Of a stretch of DNA of 64,000 nt, positions 49,755 through 57,871 are shown in pieces (the stretch's first letter is position 1; every line of letters starts with the position of its first letter). A program made the position numbers and the translations under genes. The notes beneath the pieces are model-generated. The model saw only the letters and a program-made list of their open reading frames with translations. It did not search any database and had not been told where the DNA came from. The DNA is taken from assembly GCF_021390435.2 (NCBI RefSeq), contig NZ_JAJVCN010000003.1, forward strand, positions 806,001 to 870,000, in the 5' to 3' direction. The DNA is from Kibdelosporangium philippinense. Lineage in GTDB: Bacteria > Actinomycetota > Actinomycetes > Mycobacteriales > Pseudonocardiaceae.

Positions 49755-50761
49755 CCGAGTCCAGCGAACCGAAACGGATCAAGACCACCAGCTCACCGCG
49801 CTACGCCCAAGTGGCGACGTTCATGCGGCTGCCGCTGGTGCCGGACCCGACCGGGCGCGACGTGGTCGTGATCGGCGCGCCATACGACGGCGGCGCAAGC
49901 TATCGGCCGGGTGCGCGGCTGGCGCCGCGGGCCATCCGGCACGAGTCGTGCCTGATCCACGGAACCGGCATTGATCGCGGCCCGAACATCTTCGACGTGA
50001 TCGACGTCGTCGACGCGGGCGACATCGACCTGAGCCCGTTCTCGATGGAACTCGCGATCGACACCGCGACCGAGGCGCTGACCGATCTGTTGCGTCGCAA
50101 CAACGCGTTCCTCATGTTCGGCGGTGACCATTCGTTGTCACTGCCGGGTATGCGCGCGGCGTACGACAAGCACGGCCCACTCGCTGTGCTGCATCTCGAC
50201 GCGCACAGTGACACGTTCCCTCCGGTGTACGGCGGGCTGCATCACCACGGCACACCGTTCCGTTGGGGCCTTGAGGAAGGCCTGATCGACGCGCACAGCA
50301 TGATCCAGATCGGCATCCGTGGACACAACCCGAGCCCGGACTCGCTGGACTTCCCACGCGGGCGTGGCGTCACCGTCGTGACCGCGCAGGAGTGCACGGG
50401 CATCGAGGCCACCAAGCAAAACGCGCAGCGAATCCGCGAAGTGGTCGGCGATCGGCCGTTGTACGTGTCGATCGACATCGACGTAGCCGATCCCGCGTTC
50501 GCGCCCGGCACCGGAACCCCGGCACCTGGCGGCCTCAGCTCGCGGGAAGTGCTTGCGCTGCTTGACGCCATCGGCGATCTCAACCCGGTCGGCTTCGACG
50601 TTGTCGAGGTCTCGCCGCCGTGGGATCCGTCGGGCATCACCGCGTTGCTCGCCGCCGAGATCGGCGCTGAGCTGCTCTACCAGTACTCCCGCGCGCACCG
50701 ACGTGGTCCCGCCGAGCGCGCGGCTCTCGCAACAGCCAATGGGGCCATCGATCCCCGCTGA
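49751..50761 (+). CDS. pah: Proclavaminate amidinohydrolase
   Basis: 336-aa ureohydrolase (arginase/agmatinase fold) that removes urea from guanidinoproclavaminic acid to give proclavaminic acid. The two-manganese site motifs are all visible: FGGDHSLSLPG, VLHLDAHSDTF and SIDIDVADPAFAPGTGTPAPGG. Residues GGLHHHGTPFRWGLEE form the substrate loop. Without its neighbours it would be called an agmatinase; between bls and cas it is clearly PAH. The start is GTG 49751 overlapping the gcaS stop. The gap to cas is 15 bp and carries a GGAAAGGAA Shine-Dalgarno. Confidence 0.92.
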   Translation: MTESSEPKRIKTTSSPRYAQVATFMRLPLVPDPTGRDVVVIGAPYDGGASYRPGARLAPRAIRHESCLIHGTGIDRGPNIFDVIDVVDAGDIDLSPFSMELAIDTATEALTDLLRRNNAFLMFGGDHSLSLPGMRAAYDKHGPLAVLHLDAHSDTFPPVYGGLHHHGTPFRWGLEEGLIDAHSMIQIGIRGHNPSPDSLDFPRGRGVTVVTAQECTGIEATKQNAQRIREVVGDRPLYVSIDIDVADPAFAPGTGTPAPGGLSSREVLALLDAIGDLNPVGFDVVEVSPPWDPSGITALLAAEIGAELLYQYSRAHRRGPAERAALATANGAIDPR

Positions 50762-50776
50762 GCGGAAAGGAAAGCC

Positions 50777-51760
50777 ATGACTACCACCTTTGACTCACCG
50801 GTGATCGACTTCACCGACCACCACGCCCTGCTCAATGAACTGCGGGCGACGCTTCCCGACGTGCCGCGCGCCGACCTGCCCGCGTTCTTCGCGGCTGCGG
50901 CTGAAGCGGCCAAGCGGCTGCCCGCCGAGATCGTCGAGCACCTGAAGTCGTTCCGGGACAACGGAAACGAGGACGGCTATCTGCTGCTGCGCGGATTACC
51001 GGTTGAGCAGAACCTGCAGGCGACGCCGACCACCACACCGGCGCCGGACGACCGACCGCTGATCGCCGCCGAGGCGTGGCTCGCACTGGTTGGCCGCGTG
51101 CTCGGTCTGCCGACGGGATACAAGGAGCTGCGCGTCGGGACCGTTTACCACGACGTATACCCGTCGCCGGGCGCGCACTACCTGTCCTCGGAGACTTCCG
51201 AGACGCTGCTGGAGTTCCACACCGAGATGGCCTACCACCAGCACCAGCCGCAGTACGTGATGCTGGCGTGCTCGCGGGCCGACCACGAGCGCAAGGCCGC
51301 GACCCTGGTCGCGTCGGTGCGTAAGGCCCTGCCGTTGGTGGACGCCGAGTCCCGTGCCCAACTGCTCGCCGAGCCGATGCCGTGCTTCCTTGACGTGGCC
51401 TTCCGTGGCGATGACCCGGAGCAGAAGCGTGGCCCGGCCGCTCGGGTGAAGGTGTTCGTCGGTGACGCCGATGACCCGTTGCTCGGCTACGACCGTGAGC
51501 TGCTCGCGCCTGACACCCCGCAGGCCACGGAAGCGCTCGCGGTGCTGTCCAAGGCTTTGGACGAGGTGACCGTGCCGGTCAAGCTCACCCCCGGCGACCT
51601 GGTGATCATCGACAACTACCGGACCACGCACGCGCGTACCCCGTTCACGCCGCGCTGGGACGGCGAGGACCGGTGGTTGCACCGCATGTACATCCGGGTT
51701 CCCGAGCGGATGCAAGGCACCGGCGAGCCTGGCGACGTAGTCACGTTCATCCCGCGCTAG
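50777..51760 (+). CDS. cas: Clavaminate synthase
   Basis: 327-aa Fe(II)/2-oxoglutarate oxygenase. It carries out three oxidations: hydroxylation of deoxyguanidinoproclavaminate, then cyclisation and desaturation of proclavaminic acid to clavaminic acid. The iron ligands are the HxE pair in LLEFHTEMAYH (His148, Glu150) and the distal His285 in YRTTHARTPF. Arg293 in TPRWDG fits the 2-oxoglutarate carboxylate-binding residue. Length and motif spacing agree with CAS1/CAS2 (325 aa or so). Only one copy is seen here. A strong GGAAAGGAA site precedes the ATG. The stop TAG shares its last base with the GTG start of the next gene. Confidence 0.93.
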   Translation: MTTTFDSPVIDFTDHHALLNELRATLPDVPRADLPAFFAAAAEAAKRLPAEIVEHLKSFRDNGNEDGYLLLRGLPVEQNLQATPTTTPAPDDRPLIAAEAWLALVGRVLGLPTGYKELRVGTVYHDVYPSPGAHYLSSETSETLLEFHTEMAYHQHQPQYVMLACSRADHERKAATLVASVRKALPLVDAESRAQLLAEPMPCFLDVAFRGDDPEQKRGPAARVKVFVGDADDPLLGYDRELLAPDTPQATEALAVLSKALDEVTVPVKLTPGDLVIIDNYRTTHARTPFTPRWDGEDRWLHRMYIRVPERMQGTGEPGDVVTFIPR

Positions 51761-52863
51761 TGACCGGCACGACGCTGGCCGTGGCCACGGCCGCCGAACT
51801 GCCGGCCGCGGGCTGGCAGGACCTGCTTGGTGTGGAGGACTTCTTCCAGACCCCGCGTTGGCTGGCCGTGCAGGAACGCAATGGTGGTACCACGCTTGAC
51901 TTCCTGATCCGGCGGCAGGCAGGTGTTCCTGTCGCCGGACTGGTGGCCGCGTGGGCGACTGACAAGGTGCCGTGGCTGCTGGCCCGGCCGGACGCCTTGC
52001 TCAAACACTCCGTCGCGGCAGGCAAGGAAGGCGCCGAGCGTTGCCTTGCCGAAGTAGCCAGGAACGACCCGGACTCGTTGCTGCCCGCGTTGGTCTGCGG
52101 CGGCAGGCACCTCGGTCGTACCCGGACGCTGACCGCGCCCGGCGCGGACCCCAGTGATGTCGATGCGTTGGTGGAGCACGCCGAGCAAATCGCGCTGGAG
52201 CGTGGGGCCGCCTCGGTGTGCTTTCCGCACGTTGACGCCCGCGACACGGATCTCATTGAGCTGCTGGACAAGCGTGGCTACAGCTGGCATTCCAGCGAGC
52301 ACTACTCCTGGCTGCCGGTGCCGTCAGGCGGGTTCGACGAGTTCCTCGCAGGCATGACCCAGCACCGGCGCAGGCGGGTTCGCTTGGAACGACGGGCGAT
52401 CGCCGAGGCCGGAGTCGAAGTGCATGTGGAGCCGCTGACCAAAGCGCTGGCACCGCGGCTCGGTGAGCTTGACGCCAATCTGCTTGCCAAATATGGAAAC
52501 CCTGGCAGCCCGGAGTACTCGGCCGGGTTGCTTTCCTGGATTTCCGAGGTGATGGGATCCGACGCGTTGGTCTCACTGGCCACAAAGGACAGTGAGATCA
52601 TCGGTTTTGGGTTGGTGCTGCGTTCATCCGCGCGTGGCGAAGAGCAGTGGTTCGGTCATCGAGCCGGGTTCGACTACGCCGCACAGGGCAAACTGCAGCT
52701 CTACTACGAGGTTCTGTACTACCGCGTGCTCGAGGCGGCGGCGCAGGCCGGTGCGACCGTGCTGCACGCCGGGATCGGCAGCACCGACGCCAAGCTGGCC
52801 CGCGGCTGCCTGGCCAGTGAGCAGCGTTCGTATCTGCTTCGACTGAAGGAGTTCCGAGAGTGA
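51760..52863 (+). CDS. FemAB-like double-GNAT acyltransferase (Orf16-like)
   Basis: 367-aa protein with the tandem-GNAT fold of FemAB / BioF2-like acyltransferases. The second half shows FLAGMTQHRRRRVRLERRAI, DALVSLATKDSEIIGFGLVL, FGHRAGFDYAAQGKLQLYYE and GIGSTDAKLARGCLASEQ. These blocks are typical of enzymes that transfer an activated amino acid or acyl group to an amine. In the clavulanic acid cluster of S. clavuligerus the unassigned late gene orf16 occupies a comparable neighbourhood next to oppA2, so this is probably its counterpart. The equivalence is inferred from context. The GTG start overlaps the cas stop by one base (TAGTG); the stop overlaps the oppA2 GTG. Confidence 0.72.
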   Translation: MTGTTLAVATAAELPAAGWQDLLGVEDFFQTPRWLAVQERNGGTTLDFLIRRQAGVPVAGLVAAWATDKVPWLLARPDALLKHSVAAGKEGAERCLAEVARNDPDSLLPALVCGGRHLGRTRTLTAPGADPSDVDALVEHAEQIALERGAASVCFPHVDARDTDLIELLDKRGYSWHSSEHYSWLPVPSGGFDEFLAGMTQHRRRRVRLERRAIAEAGVEVHVEPLTKALAPRLGELDANLLAKYGNPGSPEYSAGLLSWISEVMGSDALVSLATKDSEIIGFGLVLRSSARGEEQWFGHRAGFDYAAQGKLQLYYEVLYYRVLEAAAQAGATVLHAGIGSTDAKLARGCLASEQRSYLLRLKEFRE

Positions 52864-54536
52864 GCGCGGGAATCGAACTGCAGACCGGCGCGGGCTGGGA
52901 CGCCGCAGTCGGTTCCATGGTGAACCCGTCGGACCGGCGCGGCGGCACGCTGCGGCTGGTGTCGTCGGCCGACGTCGACTCGCTGGATCCGGCCCGCACG
53001 TACTACGTGTGGGTATGGCTGTTGCAGCGGATGCTGAACCGGACGCTGATGGCCTACCCGACCGACGCCGCTTTGACCGGGCTGACGCCGGTTCCTGATC
53101 TCGCGGAGGCACCGGGGGAAGTCAGCGACGACGGCCGTACGTGGACCTACCGGCTGCGGCCGGGCGTGCGCTACGACGACGGCACCGAGGTCACGTCCTT
53201 CGACATTCGCTATGCCGTGCAACGGGTATTCGCCCAGGACGTGTTGCCGGGCGGGCCGACGTACCTGATCTCGCTGCTGGACGATCCGGACCGGCCGTAT
53301 CCCGGGCCGTACCGCGATCCGGACGGGTTGGCTGCCGTACGCACCCCGGATGCGCGGACGATCGTGTTCCATCTGCGTAGCCCGTTCGCGGATTTCGACC
53401 ACCTGATGGCGCAGCCCTGCGTGTCGCCTGTCCCCCGGTCGGCGGACACTGGCGCGCGCTACGGCGAGGACCCGAGGTGTAGCGGTCCATATCGGATCGC
53501 CGCGTACCGCCCGGGTGAGTTGTTACGCCTCGACCGCAACCCCCATTGGGATCCAGCAACGGATCCGGTCCGGCCCGCGTTGCCTGACCAGGTAGAGCTG
53601 ACCATCGGGATGACGGTCGACGAGCTCGACGACCGGCTGATCGCGGGCGAGTTCGACATCAACCTCGAAGGCCGCGGCATCCAGCACGCCGCGCAACGGC
53701 GGATCATGGCCGACGAGGTCCTGCAGTCCAATTCGGACAATCCGAAGACCGGGTTTCTGCAGTTCATCTCGGTGAACAAGCAGATCCCGCCGTTCGACAA
53801 CGTGCATGTGCGCCGGGCGGTGCAGTACGCGGCGGACAAGATCCTGTTGCAGGAAGCCAGAGGCGGGCCAGTCACCGGCGGCGAGATCGCGACGGCGTTG
53901 TTCCCGCCCCGACTGCCCGCATACCAAGGGCTTGACCGTTATCCCACCGGCCAGGACCTGCGCGGTGATCTCGACGCGGCACGTGCCGAGCTCGCTGCCG
54001 CCGGCCTGCCGGACGGGTTCAACGCGGTGATCGGCACCCAGCGTGGCAAGTTCCGGCTCGTCGCCGACGCGCTTGCCGAATCGGTTGCCAGGGTCGGCAT
54101 CCGGCTTTCCGTCGTGGAACTGGACGTGGCCAGCTACTTCAGCCTCGGCGTTGGCAAGCCCGCCACGATCAGGGAGCATTCGCTCGGCCTCGTGGTGACC
54201 GACTGGGGCGCGGATTTCCCCACCGAGTACGGGTTTCTCGCGCCTTTGGTGGACGGCCGCCAGATCAAGGAAGCGGGCGGGAACTGGAACCTCGCCGAAC
54301 TCGACGAACCCGCGGTCAACGACCTGATCGACCGGACGCTGATCACCGCGGATCCGGAGCGGCGGGCGCGGCTCTGGCAGGAGGTGGAGCGGGAGGTGAT
54401 GGACCACGCGGTGATCCTTCCCTTGGTGCACGACAAAACCCTGCACTACCGCAACCCCTGGGTCACTAATGTGTACGTGCATCCCGCCTTCGGACTCTAC
54501 GACGTGCAGGCCATGGGCCTGATGGAGGAACGATGA
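52860..54536 (+). CDS. oppA2: Oligopeptide-binding-like protein OppA2 (clavulanic acid cluster)
   Basis: 558-aa family 5 solute-binding-fold protein, paralogue of OppA1 in this window. Shared blocks include MVNPSDRRGGTLRLVSSADV, GRTWTYRLRPGVRYDDG, CSGPYRIAAYRPGELL and DNVHVRRAVQYAADK. It lacks a signal peptide (start MSAGIELQTGAGWDAAVGSM), so it appears cytosolic. S. clavuligerus oppA2 (orf15) is needed for late steps, and as I recall its mutants accumulate glycylated or acetylated clavaminate derivatives. An intracellular role in processing N-acyl-clavaminate fits better than peptide import. The GTG start overlaps the previous stop and the stop overlaps the ATG of the tandem GNAT gene. Both indicate coupled translation. 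Confidence 0.87.
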   Translation: MSAGIELQTGAGWDAAVGSMVNPSDRRGGTLRLVSSADVDSLDPARTYYVWVWLLQRMLNRTLMAYPTDAALTGLTPVPDLAEAPGEVSDDGRTWTYRLRPGVRYDDGTEVTSFDIRYAVQRVFAQDVLPGGPTYLISLLDDPDRPYPGPYRDPDGLAAVRTPDARTIVFHLRSPFADFDHLMAQPCVSPVPRSADTGARYGEDPRCSGPYRIAAYRPGELLRLDRNPHWDPATDPVRPALPDQVELTIGMTVDELDDRLIAGEFDINLEGRGIQHAAQRRIMADEVLQSNSDNPKTGFLQFISVNKQIPPFDNVHVRRAVQYAADKILLQEARGGPVTGGEIATALFPPRLPAYQGLDRYPTGQDLRGDLDAARAELAAAGLPDGFNAVIGTQRGKFRLVADALAESVARVGIRLSVVELDVASYFSLGVGKPATIREHSLGLVVTDWGADFPTEYGFLAPLVDGRQIKEAGGNWNLAELDEPAVNDLIDRTLITADPERRARLWQEVEREVMDHAVILPLVHDKTLHYRNPWVTNVYVHPAFGLYDVQAMGLMEER

Positions 54537-55537
54537 CGACAGCAGACACCCTGCGGTTCAGTCCACTGGTCGCCGATGACGACGAGACGGTGACCGAGTG
54601 GCTCGCGCTCCTTGCCGAGTCCGCGGAGCCGTCGCTGTCGCTGGAGTCACCGCCGCCATGCCCGGTCGACATGGTCGGTTCGCTGCGTCACGCGCCGCCG
54701 GACACTTCATTGGAGGACTGGGTCGTACGCCGCGACGGCCGCGTGCTCGCTTCGCTGCGGTTGGCACTGCCCGCCGGGGCACCGATGGTTCGCGTGGACC
54801 AGTTACTCGTGCACCCGTCGGTGCGTCGTCAGGGCATCGGCCGGACGCTGTACTCCTACGCGTTGGAACGCGCTGCGGAACACGGCCGCGAGGGCATTAC
54901 CGCGACCGTCGTCGAGCAACTGCCCGACGGTCCCGAACGCGACCCTGGTCCCAGCGCTTTCGCAGCTGCCGTTGGCGCGAAGCGGTCAGAGTCCGGCGCT
55001 GGCGTGCACCAATGGCTGGACTTGGAGCTGAACAACCCGCTCGCCGACGGCGTGCCTGCCCTTGCGGAGGGCTACGAGCTGGTCACGTGGGGAACGACCA
55101 CACCTGAGGAATACGCCATCGCAGTGTCCAAATTGGAGCTGTCGCTTGGCGGTGCCTCGCTGGACATTCCGGACGAGCAGGTCGAGACCAGCTACGCGCG
55201 CCGGTTCGAGGTCATGCGCGTCGGCCGTGGGCGCCGGGCGTACCACACCGGGGTTGTGCACACGGCCAGCGGTTTACTCGTCGGCTACACCAGCATCTCC
55301 AAGACCACCGGCAATCCGCAGCACGCATTGCAGGGCATGACCGTTGTGCACACCACACACCGCGGCCACGGCCTCGGCATCGTGATCAAGCTGGCCAACC
55401 TGGCCCAGACCCTCGAACACGTGCCCACGCTGCGCATGCTGGAAACGGCCAACGCCGAAGGCAACGCGGCCATGATCGCCGTCAACGCCGCAATGGGCTT
55501 CCGCCCAGACGCCCGCTGGACAACCTGGACCAGCTAA
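54533..55537 (+). CDS. Tandem GNAT acetyltransferase, Orf14-like
   Basis: 334-aa protein of two GNAT domains in a row. The N-terminal one has VDQLLVHPSVRRQGIGRTLY (acetyl-CoA pyrophosphate loop). The C-terminal one has MTVVHTTHRGHGLGIVIKLA and ANAEGNAAMIAVNAAMGFRP. The length and double-domain plan match Orf14 of the clavulanic acid cluster, whose structure is a tandem GNAT with bound acetyl-CoA. Acetylation of N-glycylclavaminic acid is the likely step, by inference. The ATG overlaps the oppA2 stop (ATGA). It is the last gene of the operon starting at ceaS and is followed after 6 bp by the 46-bp palindrome copy 3. Confidence 0.85.
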   Translation: MTTADTLRFSPLVADDDETVTEWLALLAESAEPSLSLESPPPCPVDMVGSLRHAPPDTSLEDWVVRRDGRVLASLRLALPAGAPMVRVDQLLVHPSVRRQGIGRTLYSYALERAAEHGREGITATVVEQLPDGPERDPGPSAFAAAVGAKRSESGAGVHQWLDLELNNPLADGVPALAEGYELVTWGTTTPEEYAIAVSKLELSLGGASLDIPDEQVETSYARRFEVMRVGRGRRAYHTGVVHTASGLLVGYTSISKTTGNPQHALQGMTVVHTTHRGHGLGIVIKLANLAQTLEHVPTLRMLETANAEGNAAMIAVNAAMGFRPDARWTTWTS

Positions 55538-55543
55538 AAGACC

Positions 55544-55589
55544 CTCGTGAGTGGTTATCCATGTTAGAACACGGATAACCACTCACGAG
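55544..55589. repeat. 46-bp palindromic repeat, copy 3
   Basis: Nearly perfect palindrome (one mismatch): outer CTCGTGAGTGGTT, inner ATCCAT, centre GTTAGAAC. It lies between the convergent orf14 and orf13 genes, overlapping the end of the latter, and is probably a bidirectional terminator. Confidence 0.85.
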
Positions 55590-56497
55590 CTCTTACCTGC
55601 CGTTTCCGAGTCTGCTGGGGAACGGACGTCGGCAGGGCGCGGCGGTGTTCCTAAAAGGACGCCGCCGATCACGACTGTGCTGCCGAGAAGGGCAAGCGCG
55701 CTCGGCGTCTCGTTCAAGGCGATCCAGGCCGCGCCGATGCCGACCACAGGTGTCAGCATCGTGAACGGCGCAACGATACTCGCCGGGTAACGCTTGAGCA
55801 GGGCAGTCCAGATCCCGGAGCCGACGACCGTGCCAAGCACCACGATGTAGGCCATCGCGGCGAGGCCAGGCAAACCCTCAAGGCTCAGTGACTTGCCGAG
55901 GGCGATCCAACCGGCGGACGGCCCCTCCATCACGGCGGACAGCGCCAGCAGCGGAATTGGCGGAACCACTGCCATCCACAGTGTGAACCGCAGCGGGCTG
56001 TCCGGCTTCGCCAACCGGCCCGCCAACATGCCCAGTGCACAAGCAAGCGCGGCAAGCAAAGTGAGGATCAGTGGCAGCAGCGCCGCGACCTGCGCACGGT
56101 CGACCGCGATCACGACAAGGCCAAGAATGGCAACGACAACGCCACCGATCTGCTTGCCGGAGACCCGCTCACTCAGCAGGAGCATGCCGAGTAGCACCGT
56201 GAACGGCGCCGCGGCCTGGAGAACGACCGAGGACAGCCCGGTCGGCATGCCCACGTCGATGGCCAGGAACAGCAACCCGAACTGCAGCGCGCCGAAGCCG
56301 AGTCCGTAAGCGAGCAACCAGCGCAGCGGCACCTTCGGCCGCGGCACGAACAGGATCACCGGAACCGCGAGCAGCAGGTAACGCAGTGCGGCAAGGAAAA
56401 ACGGCGGGAAGTGGTCGAGGCCGATCCGTACAGCGAGAAAGTTCAGGCCCCACAGCAGGGCGACCAGCGCCGCCAGCCCTCGGTCGCGGGTGCTCAT
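55583..56497 (-). CDS. EamA/DMT-family transporter, Orf13-like
   Basis: 304-aa membrane protein with ten hydrophobic helices in two EamA repeats (ALVALLWGLNFLAVRIGL opens the first, LPLILTLLAALACALGMLAG the second). Drug/metabolite transporters of this type export amino acids or small metabolites. Orf13 of the clavulanic acid cluster is also an EamA-type exporter next to orf12, so this is probably its counterpart and a candidate exporter of clavulanate. The start ATG overlaps the orf12 stop (ATGA), so the two are a coupled pair. The C-terminal coding end runs into palindrome copy 3. Confidence 0.83.
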   Translation of the reverse strand: MSTRDRGLAALVALLWGLNFLAVRIGLDHFPPFFLAALRYLLLAVPVILFVPRPKVPLRWLLAYGLGFGALQFGLLFLAIDVGMPTGLSSVVLQAAAPFTVLLGMLLLSERVSGKQIGGVVVAILGLVVIAVDRAQVAALLPLILTLLAALACALGMLAGRLAKPDSPLRFTLWMAVVPPIPLLALSAVMEGPSAGWIALGKSLSLEGLPGLAAMAYIVVLGTVVGSGIWTALLKRYPASIVAPFTMLTPVVGIGAAWIALNETPSALALLGSTVVIGGVLLGTPPRPADVRSPADSETAGKSS

Positions 56498-57759
56498 CCG
56501 ATCAGCGAGTGCAACGTCAGGTCGCCGAGACGACGCAGGTGCAACCCGTCACGCAGGATGCCGACTCGATCGGCACGCTGCTGCAGCACGACAACGTGTT
56601 CGACACCGGCGCGGTCCACGACCAACCAGCAGAACATCACCGCTCCTGGCGTGGATCCACCCTTGAACACCGTGACAGGCCAACGATCCCGGTCTATCTC
56701 GACACCGGGGTACACGCTGACGATCTCCCGAATTTTGCCTGTCGTGTCTAGGTTTGTGGCCTCCCACAGGGCCGCGAGGGCGCGTGACACATCCCGAGCG
56801 CTCATGAACCAGTCGAGTCCACGATCGTGCACGGGATGAGTCAGATCCTTGACCTGAGTGGTCAACGGACCGTCGATCCGCTCAAGCAACCGTTCTCGCT
56901 GAACGAGGTCACCCGCTTGCCATTCGGACAACAAATCCTGTTTGCCCCAGCCGATCTCGAACAGCTCACGGCTGGACACAAAGGGCCGCAGGACATCCGG
57001 GTTCTGATGGCCCGCGTCGGCCACGGCACGGTGCACCGCGTCCCGGCCAAGGTGGTGGATGATCATGTCGGACGCCGTGTTGTCGCTGCGCGCGAACATG
57101 TTGTACGCGGTCTGGAACACGGTGGCCTTGGTGCCGTCCGGCAGGTCCTGCATCTCGCCGGTTGGCAGGCTGCGCTGCGGCGCGCGCAACTCGATCTCAT
57201 CCTCCCACCGCACATCGCCGTCCCTGATCGCCCGCGCGACCGCCAGCAGGAGATAGACCTTGAAGACCGATCCCGTCGGCATGAGGGTGTCGGCGGAGCG
57301 CTCGTACAGGCTCTCCCAGCCGTCGCCCGCGCGCCTGCAGACCAATGCTGCGCTCGTGACATCGGGCCGCGTCAGGACTTCGTCCAGATCAGCGAAGTCG
57401 CGTGGGACCCGGCTGAGCACTTCGGGTTCGAACACGATGCGACGGATGAGGCCGGACGTGTCGATGGTGATCGCCATCGAATGCCGTGCGCCGTCCTTGC
57501 CGATCAGCGTCGCCCATCCCTTGTGGGCGAGCGGGGTGTAGGACTCCACAGTGAACGGTCCGAGCGCGCGCCAGGAGTCGAACTGCGGGCCGACGCCGTC
57601 GGGGTACTTGTCCAGAAACGCTGATACGAAATGGTGTTCAGGGACCTCGCCGAACCCGGGTCCGGCGGCCGCGAGCACATCCACAAGCCAGCGCATCCGC
57701 GACTCCACCAGGACTTTGTGCGAAACGTCGCTGACGGGCGCGTATTTGGCATCGGTCAC
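56494..57759 (-). CDS. Orf12-like class A beta-lactamase-fold protein
   Basis: 421-aa protein with an N-terminal NTF2/steroid-isomerase-like domain (about 15-115) and a C-terminal class A beta-lactamase fold. The active-site motifs are PTGSVFK (Ser164, Lys167), SDN at 225-227 and KGG at 366-368, all preserved. This is the architecture of Orf12 of S. clavuligerus, which is essential for clavulanic acid production and is a weak esterase, not a true beta-lactamase. A role in epimerising or deacylating the clavam intermediate has been discussed. GTG 57759 is chosen because TATCGT lies about 9 nt upstream, as in leaderless genes; ATG 57831 would give 445 aa with an atypical N-terminus. It is coupled to orf13. 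Confidence 0.87.
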   Translation of the reverse strand: MTDAKYAPVSDVSHKVLVESRMRWLVDVLAAAGPGFGEVPEHHFVSAFLDKYPDGVGPQFDSWRALGPFTVESYTPLAHKGWATLIGKDGARHSMAITIDTSGLIRRIVFEPEVLSRVPRDFADLDEVLTRPDVTSAALVCRRAGDGWESLYERSADTLMPTGSVFKVYLLLAVARAIRDGDVRWEDEIELRAPQRSLPTGEMQDLPDGTKATVFQTAYNMFARSDNTASDMIIHHLGRDAVHRAVADAGHQNPDVLRPFVSSRELFEIGWGKQDLLSEWQAGDLVQRERLLERIDGPLTTQVKDLTHPVHDRGLDWFMSARDVSRALAALWEATNLDTTGKIREIVSVYPGVEIDRDRWPVTVFKGGSTPGAVMFCWLVVDRAGVEHVVVLQQRADRVGILRDGLHLRRLGDLTLHSLIG

Positions 57760-57871
57760 TGGGACAACGATAGGTCGGCCAAACCGCCGCGCGGGATCGC
57801 GCGAGGCATCCGCATACCGGCCACCGATCATGCATAACCGCAGGCCGGTCCGCCGCTTCTATTCTCGCCTT

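Noticed and set aside
56494..57759. Calling orf12 a true class A beta-lactamase resistance gene
   Set aside because: The motifs fit, but the extra N-terminal domain and cluster context match Orf12, which is a biosynthetic protein.
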